Source: Sepiola atlantica (lineage: Eukaryota > Mollusca > Cephalopoda > Sepiida > Sepiolidae). From it: 64,000 bases of DNA. Below the pieces are notes generated by a model. That model did no database searches. It saw nothing but the letters and a program-made list of their open reading frames with translations, and was not told the origin of the DNA. This document shows, one piece after another, positions 11,692 through 22,510 of this stretch (the first letter of the stretch is position 1; every line of letters begins with the position of its first letter). The position numbers and the translations under genes are program-made. The DNA lies in the NCBI GenBank assembly GCA_963556195.1, contig OY744525.1:76502844-76566843 (forward strand). Direction: 5' to 3'.

Positions 11692-11781
11692 ATTAAACTC
11701 CTCTAAGTGTGGCTGCAAATACATATAAAAAGTTTGTTATATAACGTGCTATATTTGCAGCCACACTTACATGAGTCTAAT
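11692..11781. repeat. Inverted repeat, 30-bp arms
   Basis: Arms at 11692-11721 and 11752-11781 pair with about 3 mismatches; the core is TAAGTGTGGCTGCAAATA and its complement. The spacer is about 30 bases. Outer sequence continues to pair weakly. Confidence 0.75.
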
Positions 11782-12145
11782 TTGTTTTCCTTACACAACT
11801 TTCCAAGCAAACCTAAGTCAACTTTACATTCAGCCTATTACACTCCACTCTGGGTCAGAGTTTACTTGCAAGTCAAGTTGGGTTAAACTCCATTTTGTAG
11901 TTTCAGAGTGAACAAACAGGTACATAAACAATTCATTTTATTTGCAGATCAGTCTTCTATGAATTTAATCTGTTTTCCTCACATAGAACTTCAGAGTTGA
12001 CTTCTAAGTCAATTTTACATGGATTATAATCCCCCCCCCCTGGAAACACCCATGGCCTATCTGCATGTCAAGTTGGGTTGAAATACGTTATGTACTTTCT
12101 GAGTTCAAACAGACAAACAGACAGTTCATTTTATTTCTATAGACC
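11777..12145. repeat. Diverged tandem duplication, ~185-bp unit
   Basis: Unit 1 (about 11777-11955) and unit 2 (about 11965-12140) share, in order, AATYTGTTTTCCT, TAAGTCAAYTTTACAT, a GCAAGTCAAGTTGGGTT block and a TTCATTTTATTT end. No coding function is seen. Confidence 0.65.
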
Positions 12146-12704
12146 CTTTTTTTTCTTCTAATACTAGTCTCAAACGAAAGGGAAACAAAATGTATCATTT
12201 ACTCAAATCAACCGGCTGGAAATGTAGAAAATCCACAAGAAGAAAAATGAGACTCAAACAAGATTCGAACAAGTGTCAAAGAATATGGACAACTTTTTGT
12301 CCCTTTTTTCAACCCCATAGATAATTATAAACTGTTCATTTCATAAGTGTCCACTAAAAAGCAACAATGTAGCCGCCATTTTTCAGGAAGACAGGCATAA
12401 ACAGAGGCTGAAGGAAGACCAGTAAAGAACACCAATTATAGGTCCCCTTTGTTTGGATTTGAAACCGACGGTACCGATGTTGTTCTGATCTTCTGTAATA
12501 CATATATAAATAAATAAATAAATATACATATATATGTGTGTACTCCCTAATTAAGGGTGGACCACTCTGATAGATCACATAACGGTTTCCACATAGCATA
12601 ACACAAGACTCTTCTTTAAAACGAATTGAGTTCTCTTAGGTTATTAACAGCGTAGAATGTAAACAAAAAATACATAAAGCATGTTATAATTTCTTATACT
12701 ATTA
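12146..12704. other. Unassigned DNA with a repeat end
   Basis: About 12450-12490 is the reverse complement of 1172-1206. A TAAA repeat and a TATA run lie at 12505-12535. No gene is visible. Confidence 0.45.
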
Positions 12705-12831
12705 ATGACCAAATTGCTGGCACAGAGGTAAGATGCCTGACCACGATGGTCATGTCATGGTTGAATCTCGATGGTCATGTCGAGCTACACTGATTAATCA
12801 TAAACGATGAAACAGCTGTCTGTGAATGACA

Positions 12832-12870
<39 letters not shown>
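12705..12870 (+). mobile_element. tRNA-headed SINE with a decayed hammerhead-like tail
   Basis: A tRNA-like head has a box A-like TGGCACAGAGGTAAGA at about 12718-12733 and a box B-like GGTTGAATCTC at 12760-12770. The tail reads CTGATTA (12790-12796), a 3-bp stem ATC/GAT, GAAAC (12809-12813) and GTC (12818-12820). This is a hammerhead core with one substitution (G to T in CTGATGA). The sequence CTACA before the core pairs with TGTG after the cleavage position. The element ends in (TA)n. A close relative lies at 61861-62000. Known tRNA-derived octopus SINEs (OK, OR1, OR2) are a sensible comparison set; I cannot assign a name. Confidence 0.65.
12837..12869. repeat. (TA)n run, SINE tail
   Basis: TA dinucleotides immediately after the SINE tail sequence. 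Confidence 0.9.
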
Positions 12871-12872
<2 letters not shown>

Positions 12873-12874
12873 AC

Positions 12875-13860
12875 ATACTAGAAGAATACCCGTTCCAAGA
12901 CAGGTAAAATGAATTCCTCACACAGAATAGTTTGCAACCGCTTTTATGTCTTTTTAGAAAGATTAAAATCAAGATATAATGATACTAAACCTTATGTCTA
13001 GAATCCATATTCTAAATTTGATTCTAGAAAATGTCTAAAATTTAAGGGGTCTTAAGAAGAAATTAGAATTCAGGGAACCTTGCTTATTTGATGCCTATCA
13101 ACCAAATTCAGTACAAATCTGAAATATTTGAATTTTCAAATGGGAGGTTATGCCCATATTATGTACACTAAAACTCCTTTAAAATATTCCACAAATCCAT
13201 CCTTTTATAATGTTGCACAAACAAAATTATAATTTTTAAGGTCTCTAAATGGATTTATAAAATAACGAGAGGAATACCCATCTCAGGACGGGTAAAATTA
13301 ATTCCTAAAACAAAACAGTTTTGCACTAATTTTATGTCGCCTTACAAACATTAAAATCAAGATATAATGATACAAAACCTTATTCTAATTTTGATAAAAA
13401 TCCATTGTATGATTTTTATTCTGAAAAATGTCTAAAATTGAACGTTCAAGCGTCAGGGGTCTTAAAAAGAAGTTGAAATTCAGGGAATCTTTCATAATTG
13501 GTGTCTAATGATTATGGATCAAATTCAATAGAAATCTAAAATATTTGAATTTTCAAATAGGAAGATGTGCCCATATGTCCCATAAAAACTCTTTAAAATA
13601 TTCAAAAAAATCTGAAATTTAGGGAATATTTATTATTTCATCGTTCACAAAAATCATAGATATCTGAATTTTCACGAAGGGCTTCGACTCTTTTTTACCC
13701 CCTTTGCATAAAACTAAATTAAACTAAATATAGTCCACATTTGAACCTCTTACGCCTAGCATTTGTGTTCCAAAATTTATAAATATAGAGATATCGGAAT
13801 ACTTGTAACATAATCCTTATGAACAGGATTCATTTTAATTTATTTAAATTTTTCCAAATC
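12875..13860 (-). repeat. Large dispersed unclassified repeat, copy 2 (internally duplicated)
   Basis: This region is the reverse complement of the repeat at 5055-5640 and 41060-41510. It contains two successive partial copies, 12880-13200 and about 13265-13600. Each starts with a GGTAAAATNAATTCC block and runs through ATTAAAATCAAGATATAATG, AAAATGTCTAAAATT and GAATTTTCAAATRGGA. The leftmost end, CTAGAAGAATACCCGTT, is shared with 13265 and 23895. Confidence 0.7.
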
Positions 13861-14844
13861 GTTAAATTACTTAATTTGTAGCATGTATAAAAAAATCTTT
13901 TAAAAAAGAACTGGTTTTCCAATTCTTTTCCTTCAAAAATGTCGATGCAGCAACTTTTGTTTCTTGATTTTCGTCAGCGTTTACTTCTCATTAGATTTTA
14001 GTCTCATTTTATTTGTATTTTTTGTATTTTATTTTTTTAACTTTACTAGCCTAAAATATAGGTTATCGGTTTTAAGTTTTTCTAAATTCATTTTAAAACG
14101 AATCTTTAGTTTCCTCCTCACCAACATTTTATATTTTTTCTTAGTTTAATTTTTTTTATTATTCTTTCTTCTTCCTGTGATCTCTCTTTCTTTTCTCACT
14201 TCCTTTTCCTCATACGCATCCATTATTTTTGTCAAATACGCCTCATGCATTTGCTTTTTCAAAATCTACAGCGAGTTACACTTCTTCTGTTCCGATGTGT
14301 CTTCCTTTCTTTGTTTCCTTCCTTTCTTTGCAAGCATATATTTATCACTAGCAGGGCTAAACAGTGTTGCTCGGGACCATGAATAAGAAAATAGAAGAGG
14401 TAAAAAAATTTAAAAAAACTTTTTCCGTTCTTTCATTTTACACATCCTCAGTCAGTTTACTTTTTGAACACACCTTCTCCCTCTTATTGCCCTCCCTCTC
14501 TCTGTCTCTTTCTAGGGCTTCCTTGCATTGATTAGAGGCATAAGTGTATAACGCTTTTCTTTTAAAACGTCTCCCTCTCCTCTCTCTTTCTCTCTATACA
14601 TTCATTGTCCTTGATCAACATACCTTTCCCTGCTTCAATATCATATCATATCATAGATAGCAACGAATAAAATAAGCAGTGTGAACTAAATTAAAAGTTC
14701 TATTTGGACCATATTTTATTATGGCGTATTTATAGAATAGAAGGACAAAGTCTCATTCTAACATTTAAAACAACTTTATTAAGTCATCTTCGTTGTGGTG
14801 TAAATAAAAGGGAATGAAAGAGAAGCCTGTTTGCAAATGCATTA
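13861..14844. other. T-rich and pyrimidine-rich DNA, no gene
   Basis: About 13960-14640 is dominated by T and C on the plus strand. Open frames at 13964-14149 and 14177-14386 are low-complexity Phe/Ser/Leu and are not supported as genes. A CTAGCAGGGC segment at 14348-14357 belongs to the CTAGT-type repeat termini (findings). Confidence 0.5.
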
Positions 14845-16324
14845 GTCCATGAGTATGGACGAAGACGAAGGTAAGAAAGTCCATGAGTAATGAGTATGAA
14901 CGAAGACAAAGGTAAGAAAGTCCATGAGTAATGAGTATGAACGAAGACAAAGGTAAGAAAGTCCATGAGTAATGAGTATGAACGAAGACAAAGGTAAGAA
15001 AGTCCATGAGTAATGAGTATGAACGAAGACAAAGGTAAGAAAGTCCATGAGTAATGAGTATGAACGAAGACAAAGGTAAGAAAGTCCATGAGTAATGAGT
15101 ATGAACGAAGACAAAGGTAAGAAAGTCCATGAGTAATGAGTATGAACGAAGACAAAGGTAAGAAAGTCCATGAGTAATGAGTATGAACGAAGACAAAGGT
15201 AAGAAAGTCCATGAGTAATGAGTATGAACGAAGACAAAGGTAAGAAAGTCCATGAGTAATGAGTATGAACGAAGACAAAGGTAAGAAAGTCCATGAGTAA
15301 TGAGTATGAACGAAGACAAAGGTAAGAAAGTCCATGAGTAATGAGTATGAACGAAGACAAAGGTAAGAAAGTCCATGAGTAATGAGTATGAACGAAGACA
15401 AAGGTAAGAAAGTCCATGAGTAATGAGTATGAACGAAGACAAAGGTAAGAAAGTCCATGAGTAATGAGTATGAACGAAGACAAAGGTAAGAAAGTCCATG
15501 AGTAATGAGTATGAACGAAGACAAAGGTAAGAAAGTCCATGAGTAATGAGTATGAACGAAGACAAAGGTAAGAAAGTCCATGAGTAATGAGTATGAACGA
15601 AGACAAAGGTAAGAAAGTCCATGAGTAATGAGTATGAACGAAGACAAAGGTAAGAAAGTCCATGAGTAATGAGTATGAACGAAGACAAAGGTAAGAAAGT
15701 CCATGAGTAATGAGTATGAACGAAGACAAAGGTAAGAAAGTCCATGAGTAATGAGTATGAACGAAGACAAAGGTAAGAAAGTCCATGAGTAATGAGTATG
15801 AACGAAGACAAAGGTAAGAAAGTCCATGAGTAATGAGTATGAACGAAGACAAAGGTAAGAAAGTCCATGAGTAATGAGTATGAACGAAGACAAAGGTAAG
15901 AAAGTCCATGAGTAATGAGTATGAACGAAGACAAAGGTAAGAAAGTCCATGAGTAATGAGTATGAACGAAGACAAAGGTAAGAAAGTCCATGAGTAATGA
16001 GTATGAACGAAGACAAAGGTAAGAAAGTCCATGAGTAATGAGTATGAACGAAGACAAAGGTAAGAAAGTCCATGAGTAATGAGTATGAACGAAGACAAAG
16101 GTAAGAAAGTCCATGAGTAATGAGTATGAACGAAGACAAAGGTAAGAAAGTCCATGAGTAATGAGTATGAACGAAGACAAAGGTAAGAAAGTCCATGAGT
16201 AATGAGTATGAACGAAGACAAAGGTAAGAAAGTCCATGAGTAATGAGTATGAACGAAGACAAAGGTAAGAAAGTCCATGAGTAATGAGTATGAACGAAGA
16301 CAAAGGTAAGAAAGTCCATGAGTA
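14845..16324. repeat. 41-bp minisatellite, ~35 near-identical units
   Basis: The unit GTCCATGAGTAATGAGTATG plus AACGAAGACAAAGGTAAGAAA is 41 bases and repeats head to tail from 14879 to 16313 with no difference I could see. The first unit (14845-14878) is 34 bases. It lacks one copy of a 7-base AATGAGT duplication and has three substitutions. The last unit is a partial at 16314-16324. Because 41 is not divisible by 3 and the minus strand of the unit has no stop in any frame, all three minus frames stay open for about 480-510 codons. They encode the same 41-residue repeat. I regard these as arithmetic artefacts of the array and not as proteins. Confidence 0.97.
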
Positions 16325-17780
16325 GGATAAATATCCTGTATGTAGAGAATGGTTAAGAATTCATGCTATAAGACTATCTGTATGTACGCATGTATCAGGC
16401 TGTTTGCATGTGTGTATGTAGTTATGTGTATGTGTGTTACATTAAGTCCCCGTGTGTGCGGCTGTCGCCATGTGGTATCCTTGGGTCTTTTTGTCAAACC
16501 CAAGGCCAGGCGATCTTGAGGCTTTTGGTTGTGTCCCAAGAGAGAAATTTTGTGGTCGGTTCGAGCAACGTGGACGAATAGTTAGCAGTACCATCTCAGG
16601 GCTGAAAAAGAGGAAGAAGGTGTCAAGTGGCATCTTCTATTACTATCGGTACCCATCTAATTACGTATAAGAGATGGCCCCTGATTGGGGAAAACTGAAA
16701 CGAAGTTAAATGCTTGCATCAATCAGGGCTCAGCTTAGAAGTCAAGCACAGATTCAAAATATCGCTAACTGCAGTTTGTTGCTGCTGCTGCTGTCACTTG
16801 TAGCTATTACTACTATATATTATTATGTAGTAATTGTAGGAAAGAATTTTTGTTTTAATTCAATAATTTTAAAGTTTACGAGAAGTATTATATGCTTAAA
16901 ATTCTTCAAATTGCTAAAAAGTTTATTTTCTTAGCTATTTGAACAAACTACAGGAAATATTTATTTTAAAAAAATTAATTATTGAATTTAAAATTTAAAA
17001 ATTGTAAATATTTCCATTTTGGTTTATCGTTGTAAAATGATCTCTCTATATTTTGTCTTCTGCTCATCAAAGATATACGGTGATCATTTTTTTTTATCTG
17101 AACCTAGTCATGGTCCTGCTGAATCGGAATATATAAATTTTGTAAAAGTACCTGGTGGAGTTTATGAGATTAGATCGGACACTCACACAGACAGGATATA
17201 CGACTTTTCTTGATATAATAGAAAATCAGATTTTCATAATTACAGATTGCTCAAATAACCTAAAAGCATTCTCTTAAACTAACCTCGTCTAATAATAATT
17301 CCCATAAATCTTTAATCATGAAAATCAGACTCTTATAGATGAGAATGGTGTAAAGAACCTATATTTTTTTCATCTCTTCTGAATACTAGCCCAATCTTAT
17401 AATATTAAACCAGTAGTGACAATGGGAGTATAGGTGTAGAATATTAAATGTAAACTTAAATAAGCGACGCGAAGATAGGCATTCGTAAATGCAGTAGATA
17501 GAAAAAAACAGAAAGAAAGAGAGTATTAAGAAGGCATCCGCAGAAGAAAGAACAATGAGAAAAACAGTGTAAAAAAACAAAACAAGTGACGAGGATAAGA
17601 CATTGAAAATGTTATTAGACTGGGCTAATATTCAGAACAGCTAGAGAAATGTACAAGGTTACAGGTTATTAGGGTATTCCTTAACTAAAATAAAGTATGA
17701 TTTTCATAAATAAATGATTGCAGGATTGTGTTTGTTATTTTTTAAAAATCATTTTCTACCTCTTCTGTCCACTTAGTTTT
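16325..17780. other. Unassigned DNA, no supported gene
   Basis: About 16440-16640 is GC-richer and contains a 7-bp CTTGGGT/ACCCAAG hairpin, so it is probably part of an unknown repeat. The remainder is AT-rich. A stretch near 17070-17215 reads as a short frame without recognisable motif. Confidence 0.45.
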
Positions 17781-18074
17781 TTTTTTTTTTACTGAATCCC
17801 CCCCCACCTCTCTCTCTCTCAAACTTCTTTTTCTTCAATGTCTTTCTTATCATCTTCTCTAATCCACTTCTCCTCAGACCTATCTTCTATCTCTCTTTTT
17901 TCAGCATATTTTTATTTTATTAATAGTAAGGTTACTTGGTGTTGCTCAAATTTGGAGTGAGGATAACATCATGTGCTACAGTATAATATGTAGCCAATTC
18001 TAAGAGTAAAGACTAAAGAGTAACTGTTATGTGTATAGTTATTTTGAAAGAGGGTTATGTCCCCTTTGCTCTCC
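17781..18074. other. Pyrimidine-rich DNA then AT-rich DNA
   Basis: T/C-rich at 17777-17910. No gene is visible. Confidence 0.4.
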
Positions 18075-18325
18075 TCAGAGGGGTTCGGAATTAATTACAA
18101 CCCGAAATTAATTACAACTCGGACTTAATTTATCAATTTTATTTGTTATTCAACTAATAAATCCCATTTTATTTCTTTCATTTGCAAAATTATATTTTAT
18201 ATATATTGTACGAATTAAAACAAAAAAAGTTTTATTTCATTTTATCATCAAGAATTACGAGATTTCTAATTCCTAAGCGACATAAAATTACTTCCGGTTT
18301 GTAATTAATTCAGTCACCCTCCTCA
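18075..18325. mobile_element. MITE-like element with terminal inverted repeats
   Basis: The left end (AGGGGTTCGGAATTAATTAC, then AACCCG) is largely the reverse complement of the right end, which reads TTGTAATTAATTCAG then TCACCCTCCT. The matching core is GAATTAATTACAA. The octamer CTCCTCAG occurs at both outer edges (about 18071-18078 and 18319-18326), which would fit an 8-base hAT-type target duplication, or could be part of the inverted repeat. No transposase is encoded. Class assignment is tentative. Confidence 0.5.
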
Positions 18326-18640
18326 GACATAAATAACAGATAGCTCATTACACTTCCTTTTATGTTTATTCTGAAGAACACATGTCATAATAGTATTTAT
18401 AGAAAAGACTGAGACTAGCAACTTCACGCCTGTGAGAGAAGGGGTGTAGAGAAGAAGAAAGGGTAGGGCCAATCAAATCTACGATATATATTCCAAATTT
18501 CATAAAAGATTGTCCAATGGTACATTTATTTTTTTACGGGGGTGGGGGGCGTTCTGCCCTCTTTACTCCCCATAAAAAATAAATCAAGCATAGCTCATTA
18601 CACTCCCCTCTATGTCTACTATGTTCCACATTTCATAAAA
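18326..18640. repeat. Diverged direct duplication
   Basis: CATAAATAACAGATAGCTCA followed by TTACACTTCC (18328-18358) is repeated as a diverged copy with AGCTCATTACACTCCCCTCT at about 18592-18611. Both are followed by TATGTYTA. The intervening DNA is unassigned. Confidence 0.45.
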
Positions 18641-19185
18641 ATATGTCCTTCAGTTTTTCTTCCGATAGATGTACAGATTAATTTTCTTTTCTCTCTCTCC
18701 TTTTTCTCTTCACTTAGATTGTCCTTAACTCCACTCTCTCTTTTCTTCTTAATTTACGTTCTTCCCTTCTTTTAATATTAGAGCAGTATCTCCTGCCTCT
18801 CTCCATTTCACTTTGGGTCTGTCTTGAACATTTTTTTCTTTTCTTTTTCTTTTTAACATCTAACAATAATCACCCCCTCTTTAACCACTTTTCATTACCG
18901 GCTTCTTTTCCTCTTTTCTCATCATAATCCAACCTTTCTCCCACCTCCAGCTATCAGACCTCACCCTCACCCCCACCCCACCGCCATCAGCGTTTTTTTT
19001 CTCTCTCGGTGTTTTCAAATCCATCCTTCCATATCCAAGTCGTCTGCTCGCACTTGCCCCCTCCCCCGCCTCAACCCCCCCCCCACACACACACTTTCTT
19101 TATGTACACAACTGTCAACATTCTTACTCAACTCATCAAATCTCCATAAGTATCTGCATGGATGTTGTCTCTAAAAAGTCAAAAC
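18641..19185. other. Pyrimidine-rich tract, no gene
   Basis: Long T/C-rich DNA with C-runs near 19070-19085. Minus-strand open frames here are purine-rich low-complexity translations. Confidence 0.5.
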
Positions 19186-19225
19186 CGTCAGTCAGTCAGT
19201 CAGTCAGTCTCTCTCTCTCTCCCTT
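19186..19225. repeat. (GTCA)n followed by (CT)n
   Basis: About five GTCA units lead directly into CT dinucleotides. Confidence 0.9.
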
Positions 19226-19339
19226 TCTCTGACAGTCGTTTTCCTACTTATTCTAATATTCCTTAAACATGTCCGTCGGTCTGTCACGCGTCATCATTAA
19301 ACAAACAGGTGGATTTTATTTTAGATGTTATAAGCGACT

Positions 19340-19950
19340 CTGTCTGTCGGTCGTGCTTACATTTGAAATAGTACTTTCGTTGGTCTGTCATGCTTAAGTT
19401 TCAAATAACATTTTCGTCAGTCTGTCATACTTAAGTTTGAAATAGCATTTTCTTTTGTCTATCCCTATTACATTAAAAAACGCATTTTCGTTGGTCTGCC
19501 ATGCTTAAGTTTCAAATAGCAATTTTTGTTAGTTTGTCACATTTCAGTTTCAAATAGCAATTTCTTTTGTCTGCCACGCTCATTTTTAAAAATGAATGTT
19601 ACACTTAAATTTGAAATATACTTGTGTCTGTCATGCTTAAGGTGTAAATAGAATTTTACTTAAATTTGAAATAACATTTTCGTTGGTCTTTCATACTTAA
19701 GTTTCAAATGGCTTTTTCTTTTATCTGTCACACATTTAAAAACGCATTTTTTTTTGGTCTATCATGCTTACGTTTCAAATAGCATTTTTTTTTTTTGGTC
19801 TATCACACTTACAGTTGCAATAGTATTTTCGTTGTTCTGCTACTCTTATGTTTAAAAACGCATTTTCTTTGGTCTGTCAGATTTAAGTTTGAAATATCAT
19901 TTTTGTTGGTCTGTCATGTTTATGTTTGAAATAGCATTTTCATGGACGCA
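19340..19950 (+). repeat. Degenerate ~38-bp tandem array
   Basis: About 15 diverged units follow the theme TTGGTCTGTCATGCTTAAGT, TTCAAATAGCATTTTCG. Units vary in length (about 35-42) and sequence, so this is an old minisatellite, in contrast to the homogeneous array at 14.9-16.3 kb. Confidence 0.8.
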
Positions 19951-20440
19951 TCTTAAGAGTATTAGTTCTTGTTTTGTTTTACAGATGACACAAAATGGTG
20001 TCAGCCAAAGTGTATTTCATTGGTGTGCGTCAGTTTTTACTTTGAAGCAGCATAAAAAAAATAAGCAAGAGAATAAATAAATCCATTGAATAAATAAAAC
20101 TAAGAAGCAGAGACCGGCTTTTCCTGAAAATTGGTTTTATTTATTTATTTTGGATGACTTGAGATTAAGAAGAAAACTAAACAAAAAAGTTACAACTAGG
20201 TGCACATGGGTGAGGGTGGGGGGGGGGAACGGAGAACAGAAACAGGTTTCGAATTTCAGAAAGGCGAATATCTCTAACAACTGCCAACAACCGGCTGATA
20301 GATAGAGACAGGCAATCACACGTGTTATTCATATGGAAAAATAATCCATACACAAAGACTTAGTAAATTAAAAAAACTAACGCATGGATTAACATGTTTA
20401 TGTACATGGTGCATTTTTTTTGATGGTGGTGGTGGGCTAT
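19951..20440. other. AT-rich DNA, nothing recognised
   Basis: No gene is visible. A G-run lies near 20210-20227. Confidence 0.4.
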
Positions 20441-20480
20441 TGGGTCACCACTTATAATGGCCAATAGCCACTCGAGGATA

Positions 20481-20808
20481 CAGATTTTTATTTATCTCCC
20501 TACCTCGACTGGAAGATTAGATACAAGGTCAAGAAAGTGAAATTTGAAAAGCCAGCCCCCTAGAGGAAAAGCACTCTGGCCAACCAAAAAATACCTGGGC
20601 AGCCCTGTCGGCATTCCCCGGTAGGGGCGCCTCAGATGATTAACAATAAACTAACCCATTCTTAAAGAGCGAGAACGCAAAGTCTGGGATGGTGGACTTC
20701 CGAGCACTGCACAGGACCACACCTCAGACCTACAGAGAACAAGCCATCCTAAAAAATGGCATAAACTTTGCTGGTCTGATTTTGGTATGAACTAACCCCG
20801 AAGGGTTT
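20481..20808 (-). mobile_element. U2-headed SINE family, decayed copy inside another repeat
   Basis: On the minus strand this follows the body of the SINE at 2896-3272. Shared blocks include the complement of GGGCAGCCCTGTCGGCATTC, then CCCGGTAGGGGCGCC, the ACTAACCC/AAGAG block and the CTGCACAGGACCACACCTCA block. The U2 head is badly degraded. The host repeat continues on both sides (CTCGAGGATA to the left, AAGGGTTAATGAG to the right) and is uninterrupted at 9787-9810. Confidence 0.7.
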
Positions 20809-20879
20809 AAGGGTTAATGAGATAGAAATAATTGCCAGTTGAAAGATGAGAAACACTATGAGAGTACTAACATTGATTA

Positions 20880-21130
20880 ATGGTATGTATGGCATGGTTT
20901 ATGACAAGAATTTGTTGATGTTTGATTTGAAGACGACTATGTTGTAATCAGCAAGGAAGCAGTCCCGTTGTAATGTGCTCTTCCTGATGCTAGACATGGA
21001 AGAAGTTTTTTCTGTTGTAGTAAGAAGACGAGTTCTTGCTGTGAATGTCTTACAAAGATTGGATCTCAGTCGAGCACCTTTCATGGAAGTTATGATAGAG
21101 TAGAGAGAGACTAGCAATGTCTCTTATGTG
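20880..21130 (-). mobile_element. LINE C-terminal remnant
   Basis: A minus-strand frame ends DCFLADYNIVVFKSNINKFLS and then a stop. The plus-strand relic at 25360-25500 ends in the nearly identical DYNLIIFKSNVNKYLSSRSLK. This ending resembles the C-terminus of CR1/Jockey-like LINE ORF2 proteins (Asn-Lys-Phe/Tyr-Leu after a VVxFK segment). The upstream part is frameshifted and no RT motif remains. Confidence 0.6.
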
Positions 21131-21419
21131 AGATAGGAGTTGTAGAGAAGAGAAGAGATCACCCCCCCACTAGATTTCGAAATCAATTTTGTACTCTATC
21201 AAGGCAGAAAACAGTGTTCCGTGTGGCACCTCCCAAGATGTAGCATCAGTATTCCATCTTTGGACACATCTAACTTTTATATAGATAGAGGATTGCATCA
21301 ATTATGTTCAAGCTTTATTTATTTATTATTTATTTTTTTTGTTATGCCTCCTAGGGCATCTCTCCTTTAACTATCTTCTCAATTCAACTGTTAAAAAAAC
21401 CCCAAAAAACTCTTAGTAT

Positions 21420-22287
21420 AGTATCGATATACATATCAAATTCTGTTAAATATTTCATTTGACAACTCCCAAAAGTGTCCCCTCAATTTCTCCCATCTAC
21501 CACTTTCTCTGAATTCATCCAACCTCATCTTAAACTGATCCACGCTATTGCTGATCTCAATCCGATCTGGCAACTTATTCCAAAAACATATTACTCTGTG
21601 AGCAAAAAAACATAACTGGTTAACAGATCTAGTTTTTGAAAACTGCCTTGACAATAACCTCCCAGATCTAGGAGAGATACTAAAAAAAATGCCCACCATA
21701 GTTAGAAATGCCATTAATTATCTTGAAAGTTTCAATCATATCACCACTCATTTTTCTCTCCAACAAAGTAGTCAATCCTAAGTTGTCCAATCTCTCCCTG
21801 TAACTGCACTCCTTTACTTTACTTATTAGTTTTGTCACACTTCTTTGTACGCCTTCCAGTTTCAATATTACATTTCAATTTCCATGTTTAGTCGCTGGAG
21901 CCCAGGCCTGGGTGCAGTATTCTATATGAGATCTTATTAGAGCTTTATATATCCTTGATACAACATTTGTCTCCCTCAAAATAAATTCCTAACCATCCAC
22001 CCGATCATTCTATTTGCCCTCGATACAATGGTCAAAATATGATTATTTGCCCTAAATGTATTATCAACCCCCACTCCCAAATCGCACTCTCCATCTACTT
22101 CTTTGATTTCTCTGTTGTTTAGTACATATTCAACTCCAACATTCCTGTATCCTACATATAGTACTTTACATTTGTCTAGGTTAAATCCCAATTTCCAAAT
22201 GTCCTCCCAATATGATAATTTATTTAGATCCATCTGTGTTATTTCCTTTGATAAAAGGTCTCACAAGTAGTTTAACATCATCAGCAA
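21420..22287 (-). mobile_element. CR1-like LINE, 3' part of the reverse transcriptase ORF, frameshifted
   Basis: Reading leftwards on the minus strand, the element starts with FADDVKLL (the RT motif with the paired aspartates, near 22262-22285). It then reads MDLNKLSYWEDIWKLGFNLD, KCKVLYVG, GVxVDNTFRANNHI, then KLEGVQRSVTKLI, ECSYRERLDNLGLTTLLER and FWNKLPDRIE, and ends in LSNEIFNRI and a stop at about 21436. The order of thumb and C-terminal motifs is that of CR1/Jockey-type LINEs. At least two frameshifts (near 21690 and near 21900-21980) divide it into three open frames. The RT is cut at 22288 by a tRNA-derived SINE, and no continuation is visible beyond that insertion. Dead copy. Confidence 0.85.
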
Positions 22288-22510
22288 ACAGGGAGGTGAC
22301 GGTGGTTAAGTGGATGTCGACACGGACTGAAGACCTGGATGTTCCAAGTTCGAATCCAGTCGGTTCCACAGTACCACTTAGGAAGGTTGGCAACCTTCTC
22401 GTGGTCCTTCCCGTAATTACCCGATGTCTTTCCAGAAAACTAGAAAAACATTGGAGAAACTAATGCCAACACCAGAATCATCTGATTCACACGAAAGAAG
22501 AAGAAGCAAA
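22288..22510 (+). mobile_element. tRNA-derived SINE
   Basis: The head contains a box A-like TGGTTAAGTGG at 22303-22313 and a perfect box B-like GTTCGAATCC at 22348-22357, at the spacing expected for an RNA polymerase III internal promoter. The body continues to a GAAGAAGAAGC 3' end near 22508. A functional tRNA is unlikely because no acceptor stem closes around the boxes. It sits directly at the truncated RT end of the CR1-like LINE on the opposite strand. Confidence 0.75.

Noticed and set aside
14765..16319. Three overlapping minus-strand open frames of about 480-510 codons
   Set aside because: All three frames are open only because a 41-base unit without minus-strand stops is repeated about 35 times. 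The translations are the same 41-residue repeat in three phases, with no start context or domain.
14845..16324. CRISPR array
   Set aside because: Head-to-tail identical units without unique spacers, in animal DNA.
22288..22365. Functional tRNA gene
   Set aside because: Box A and box B are good, but no closing acceptor stem or credible anticodon arm is seen, and a SINE body follows.
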